A DNA stretch of 64,000 nucleotides from Fonsecaea monophora (taxonomy: Eukaryota; Ascomycota; Eurotiomycetes; Chaetothyriales; Herpotrichiellaceae). Positions 63,143 through 64,000 of the stretch are shown piece by piece (within the stretch, counting starts at the first letter, position 1; each line of letters begins with the position of its first letter). The position numbers and the translations under genes are program-made. A model generated the notes under the pieces. It did no database searches. It had not been told where the DNA came from and was given only the letters and a program-made list of their open reading frames with translations. The stretch lies in contig NW_019174049.1 of NCBI RefSeq assembly GCF_001642475.1, positions 35,811 through 99,810 of the forward strand, in the 5' to 3' direction.

Positions 63143-64000
63143 CGCGCTGCAAGATGCGGTATGGAGCCAGTGTGAACAAGTGGTGAACAGCTGCGTTAGA
63201 GGATAATTGTAGCGAGATGTTGTTCGTGGGTTTCGGTGAAGAGTGACAACACAGCGGCGGCGAGACTGCACAACGCATTCAGCGGTGCAGAGAAGAACGC
63301 CTACCGTATAGTCTGGAGCCAACAGCCACGCCAGGCAAGGCGGCCAGGGCAATGCTGAGACATCTACATGCTGGAGCTGGAGGGTGCGGGCAGATTTGGA
63401 GATGCCTAGCAACAATTGGCGACATAAAGTGACCCTTTGGCAAGGACGAGGTGGGGCTCTGCTGCGGCGCAAGCTGGGCGGCAGGAACCTTGTCTGTACT
63501 GCAATTTTCCTGCTCACTCACCCTCGAGTTGTTCTGGCATGGTATTTATGTCATTATTTTACCTGCGGAGTTTGCCACCTATATGAACTGCCTTCGTGGA
63601 TTGTGTGACCAGAATTAGCTGCAATATGTCCCCGGAAGATGACTCTTCTTCAGATGTAAAACACTAAAAGCAGGGAACACGGGGTCGAGCTAAGTGATCC
63701 CAACGCTGTACAATTATAGTCGAGGCCCAAAGGGGACCCCTGAGCCCGAACTGGCTTCGGCGAATGGGCATCAGGCAGCGCTCCCTCGTACTCTGCCGTG
63801 GCTCCCACGACCTCGGCAATACTCGGCCTCCTCGATGCTCTGTCACGTGCCCTGTTAAAGCGGCGCTCGCTCTCTTTCCTGAACGAATGGCAAGGTGTAA
63901 AAGCACAGTTCAGGGTATATATAATCCATTCATCTATAAAGAGAGGATATATACAAACACATATAAACTCTATCGAGAGAAGAGGTGACCAAAACACCCC
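63143..64000. other. Window end, no gene recognised
   Basis: Upstream of the decayed locus. A 115-codon minus-strand frame (63650-63997) with an Arg-rich RARDRASRRPSIAEVV stretch is uninterrupted but unassigned and could continue beyond the window. Confidence 0.4.

Overview
The window is nuclear DNA of a filamentous ascomycete (Pezizomycotina). Genes carry short GT-AG introns (about 37 to 98 nt), lie on both strands without operons, and include typical fungal families (Zn2Cys6 regulators, a DUF2985-like membrane protein, DUF7924-like, C2H2, caspase-like and AAA proteins). A naphthol reductase of the DHN-melanin type (36.8-37.8 kb) points to a dark, melanised fungus; Eurotiomycetes/Chaetothyriales is a guess only. 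Exon boundaries were worked out by hand from reading frames, splice consensus and protein-family expectation. No rRNA, CRISPR array or intact transposon was seen, and no tRNA was noticed.

Layout. 0-9.3 kb is gene-poor and accessory: the last exon of an unknown gene, a C-terminally short Zn2Cys6 regulator, an unknown intronless ORF, an NAD-dependent epimerase/reductase, and a broken BBE-type FAD oxidase. 9.4-21.9 kb holds PPT1-like thioesterase, a GNAT acetyltransferase, a secreted HELLH metallopeptidase, a Gfo/Idh/MocA oxidoreductase, a four-TM protein and a SnoaL/NTF2-like protein. 22-26.4 kb has an F-box-like/ankyrin protein and a secreted type-B carboxylesterase containing a 26-nt microexon. 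27-42.1 kb is a housekeeping core: UTP7, UreG, a Dabb-domain protein, ISA1-type Fe-S assembly factor, ARMH3/DUF1741 protein, DHN-melanin reductase, NTR1/TFIP11 splicing factor and Mn-SOD. 42.2-57.6 kb becomes accessory again: double GFA protein, DUF7924-like protein, TauD-family dioxygenase, a second Zn2Cys6 regulator paralogous to the first, two C2H2-related loci (one looks decayed) and a DUF2985-like membrane protein. 58.8-63.1 kb resembles a fungal cell-death/innate-immunity neighbourhood: an apparently intact caspase-like gene and a decayed HeLo-like plus AAA-ATPase locus.

How it fits together. No coherent biosynthetic cluster is present. The two regulators at 0.6-2.4 and 49.1-52.0 kb share the same exon plan, including an identical 81-nt exon, and derive from one ancestral gene; the first has lost its C-terminal part. 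Three CACGTGACA boxes sit in the divergent ISA1/ARMH3 promoter. The least ordinary parts are the caspase-like gene beside the HeLo/AAA relic, and the series of decayed genes (BBE oxidase, C2H2, HeLo/AAA) concentrated in the accessory segments.
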